Made by a program: the position numbers and the translations under genes. From JAGZHZ01 sp965150505 (lineage in GTDB: Bacteria > Bacillota > Clostridia > Lachnospirales > Lachnospiraceae), in NCBI GenBank assembly GCA_965150505.1, contig CBCTVZ010000011.1, forward strand, positions 1-34,774: a stretch of 34,774 nt of DNA, written 5' to 3'. The notes beneath the pieces were generated by a model. That model was not told the DNA's origin, searched no databases, and saw only the letters and a program-made list of their open reading frames with translations. Below are positions 33,144 through 34,774 of this stretch, one piece after another (within the stretch, counting starts at the first letter, position 1; every line of letters starts with the position of its first letter).

Positions 33144-33153
33144 TCAATTGTTC

Positions 33154-33238
33154 GCAGTTGTGGCGGAATTGGCATACGCGCTAGACTAAGGATCTAGTCT
33201 GGGATAACTGGGTACGGGTTCAAGTCCCGTCAACTGCA
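33154..33238 (+). tRNA. tRNA-Leu (AAG)
   Basis: 85 bases, type II. Acceptor GCAGTTG/CAACTGC. Anticodon stem CTAGA/TCTAG encloses loop CTAAGGA, giving anticodon AAG with T33. T-arm ACGGG-TTCAAGT-CCCGT. The variable arm pairs CTGG with CTGG through two G-U pairs. CCA is not encoded. A34 in a leucine tRNA is unusual in bacteria and would be expected to be deaminated to inosine. Confidence 0.93.
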
Positions 33239-33241
33239 CGC

Positions 33242-33274
33242 AAAAGACTCGGTATTTATCGAGTCTTTTTTATT
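33242..33274 (+). terminator. Terminator of tRNA-Leu (AAG)
   Basis: AAAGACTCG-GTATTTAT-CGAGTCTTT followed by T-rich sequence, directly behind the tRNA. Confidence 0.85.
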
Positions 33275-33380
33275 TTTATCTCAGATTCTTTAGACAGAAT
33301 TTTCCTTTTTAAAATATCGCTTTTTGACTTAAGATTTTCAAAAGGAAGTATGAAAAATATATGAATTACTTGCAGAAGCC

Positions 33381-33409
33381 TTGCAACCAAAAAATAATAT
33401 TGTTATAAT
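33381..33409 (+). promoter_or_regulatory. Promoter of the small lipoprotein gene
   Basis: TTGCAA (33381-33386), 17 bases, TATAAT (33404-33409), about 100 bases before the start codon. The leader in between holds no structure I can identify. Confidence 0.65.
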
Positions 33410-33506
33410 GTAGAAAATAGTTATTATATGCTTTTTTATTCTTTGTTTATGAATCTAGGCATAGACTGTTAGAGAATAAAATATCATGTGAAAGGGAGAT
33501 ATCCAT

Positions 33507-34001
33507 ATGAAAAAAAGATTAAAATTAATTACCACATTGACTTTGGCTTGTGTATGTCTTACATTATCCGGATGTGGAAAAAAAGTAAAACAGGAACAAT
33601 TTGAAACGCAAACAGAAACAAAAAAAGAGACGGAGACAAAAAAGCAAACGGAAACACAAAAGACAACACAGCCTCCAACCGAAAAACAGACTCAGACAGA
33701 AACGCAGCCTCCAACTGAAAAACAGACAGAAGCGCAGCCTCTTACCGATGAAAATGGAGAGACAGAACCTACAAGCTGGGATATTTCTGGAACCATTCAG
33801 GAAATCTCTGAAAATAAATTTACGATCCAGACAAGTCTCGGAAATACTTATACTTTCCCGATCTCTTCTGCTACTTCCATCGCTGATGGCGCTGCATTAA
33901 AAGCTGGTGATTCCATCACTCTTCACTACGACGGAAATATTGATGATCGCCTCAGTATACAGACAGGTACGGTCACAACCATCGCTATATCCGCTGAATA
34001 A
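33507..34001 (+). CDS. Small lipoprotein with E/T/Q stalk and C-terminal beta domain
   Basis: 164 residues. Lipoprotein signal with lipobox LSGC (Cys about 23), then about 60 residues of TETKKET / QTETQPPTEKQ stalk. A C-terminal domain of about 75 residues (SWDISGTIQEISENKFTIQTSLGNTYTF ... IADGAALKAGDSITLHYDG) has the alternating pattern of a small beta-barrel, like DUF5666-type OB domains; that call is tentative. GAAAGGGAG precedes the ATG. It has its own promoter and terminator. Function unknown. Confidence 0.88.
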   Translation: MKKRLKLITTLTLACVCLTLSGCGKKVKQEQFETQTETKKETETKKQTETQKTTQPPTEKQTQTETQPPTEKQTEAQPLTDENGETEPTSWDISGTIQEISENKFTIQTSLGNTYTFPISSATSIADGAALKAGDSITLHYDGNIDDRLSIQTGTVTTIAISAE

Positions 34002-34029
34002 ATCTTTATTCAACAATAAAATATAAATG

Positions 34030-34077
34030 GAGCTGAATCAAAACAGATCTCTATACTGTTTTGATTCAGCTCTTTTT
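34030..34077 (+). terminator. Terminator of the small lipoprotein gene
   Basis: 17-bp stem GAGCTGAATCAAAACAG / CTGTTTTGATTCAGCTC followed by TTTTTATG. Confidence 0.9.
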
Positions 34078-34151
34078 ATGTAAAGCTGCATACAATTTTT
34101 ATATCAAAATTTGATATGACTATTTTCATTTTTTATGATACACAAAATAGA

Positions 34152-34182
34152 CAAAAAAGAAGCTATTCCAAACGGAACAGCT
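34152..34182 (-). terminator. Terminator after rplT
   Basis: On the minus strand AGCTGTTCC-GTTT-GGAATAGCT is followed by TCTTTTTTG, 12 bases after the rplT stop. Confidence 0.88.
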
Positions 34183-34194
34183 CCTCTAATTTTA

Positions 34195-34551
34195 TTAAGC
34201 TAATTTGCTTTTTGCCAGTTCTGCTAATGTTGCAAATCCTTCTGCATCATTGATTGCCATATCAGCTAAGATTTTTCTGTTCATCTCAACACCAGCTAAT
34301 TTCAGACCATACATAAATTTGCTGTAAGATAATCCGTTGATTCTTGCTGCTGCATTGATACGTGCAATCCAAAGCTGTCTGAACTGACGTTTTCTTTCTT
34401 TTCTTCCTGCGTAGGAGCTTTTCAGTGCTCTCATAACAGACTGTTTTGCTACACGATACTGTTTGGATCTAGCTCCTCTGTATCCTTTTGCCAGTTTTAA
34501 TACTCTATTATGTCTCTTTTTAGCGCCTAAACCGCCTTTAATTCTTGCCAT
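34195..34551 (-). CDS. rplT: 50S ribosomal protein L20
   Basis: 118 residues, full length. The basic N-terminal arm (MARIKGGLGAKKRHNRVLKLAKGYRG) binds 23S rRNA during 50S assembly. The globular half is typical (RQLWIARINAAARINGLSYSKFMYGLKLAGVEMNRKILADMA). GAAGGAGG precedes the ATG. It is the last gene of the expected infC-rpmI-rplT operon, 26 bases after rpmI; infC is outside the window. Confidence 0.99.
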   Translation of the reverse strand: MARIKGGLGAKKRHNRVLKLAKGYRGARSKQYRVAKQSVMRALKSSYAGRKERKRQFRQLWIARINAAARINGLSYSKFMYGLKLAGVEMNRKILADMAINDAEGFATLAELAKSKLA

Positions 34552-34577
34552 GTCTTATTTTCCTCCTTCGCCAACTC

Positions 34578-34774
34578 TTATAAATAAGGTAAAATCTTCT
34601 TCATGTTCTTAACGTTTGTCACATCAGTCATGACTGCTTTTCTTAAGTTTCTCTTTCTCTTAGTAGATTTTTTGGTTAAGATATGGCTTTTATAAGCTTT
34701 ATTTCTTTTTAATTGTACTGTACCTGTTTTTTTGAAACGCTTTGCTGCTGCTCTGCTTGTTTTAATTTTTGGCA
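34578..34774 (-). CDS. rpmI: 50S ribosomal protein L35 (lacks only the first base of its start codon)
   Basis: Reading from the window edge on the minus strand gives (A)TG then PKIKTSRAAAKRFKKTGTV..., ending MKKILPYL and TAA. That is 65 residues, the normal size of L35, with its TSRAAAKRF start and basic composition. The A of the ATG falls at 34775, one base beyond the window. The gene is too short and too close to the edge to be found without inspection. Confidence 0.97.
   Translation of the reverse strand, partial: PKIKTSRAAAKRFKKTGTVQLKRNKAYKSHILTKKSTKRKRNLRKAVMTDVTNVKNMKKILPYL

Overview
The window reads as chromosomal DNA of a low-GC, Gram-positive anaerobe of the Lachnospiraceae type. 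The signs are strong AGGAGG-type ribosome binding sites, secreted proteins full of Glu/Thr/Gln/Ser stalks, the linked apt-rel-hemZ-hisS-aspS order, and a tyrosine-kinase polysaccharide module. I do not assign a genus. Almost all protein genes lie on the minus strand; the exceptions are 12363-13925 and 33507-34001, plus one tRNA.

Layout from low to high coordinate. (1) 1-53 is the right end of an IS200/IS605-type element. (2) 133-3768 is a 1211-residue cell-surface protein with two almost identical 355-residue repeats. (3) 4100-10672 is one operon for an ABC (MacB/YknXYZ-like) exporter: adaptor, ATPase, second giant adaptor, permease. The second adaptor carries about 670 extra residues, including three copies of a domain I do not recognise. 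(4) 10923-12161 is glyA. Then come two plus-strand genes, a small DUF1294 membrane protein and a lipoprotein. (5) 14030-22767 is a seven-gene operon, apt-rel-MBL hydrolase-hemZ-HD-GYP-hisS-aspS, with one good promoter and one bidirectional terminator. (6) 22953-27178 holds a sugar nucleotidyltransferase, glmS and glmM. (7) 27262-30742 holds a bacterial tyrosine-kinase module: kinase, membrane activator and a CpsB/YwqE-type phosphatase. (8) 31025-32464 is a secreted Ig-like (Big_2) protein. (9) 32675-33238 holds three leucine tRNAs. (10) 33507-34001 is a small lipoprotein, and rplT with almost all of rpmI close the window.

The most interesting observation is at 29663-29672. A run of ten A (minus strand) ends a secreted, stalked protein only four codons before its stop. 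A -1 shift on that run opens a frame that runs straight into a transmembrane helix and the phosphatase, which has no start signal of its own. The intended product is probably one receptor-like phosphatase of about 652 residues: signal peptide, outer domain, E/T/Q stalk, single membrane helix, cytoplasmic PHP phosphatase. It could be controlled by programmed frameshifting, transcriptional slippage or phase variation, or the run may be a sequencing error. Its 5' leader is a structured IS605 right-end / omegaRNA-like remnant with no tnpB. The second standout is the exporter with two adaptors, one hugely expanded, driven by an extended -10 promoter that has an inverted repeat where the -35 box should be.
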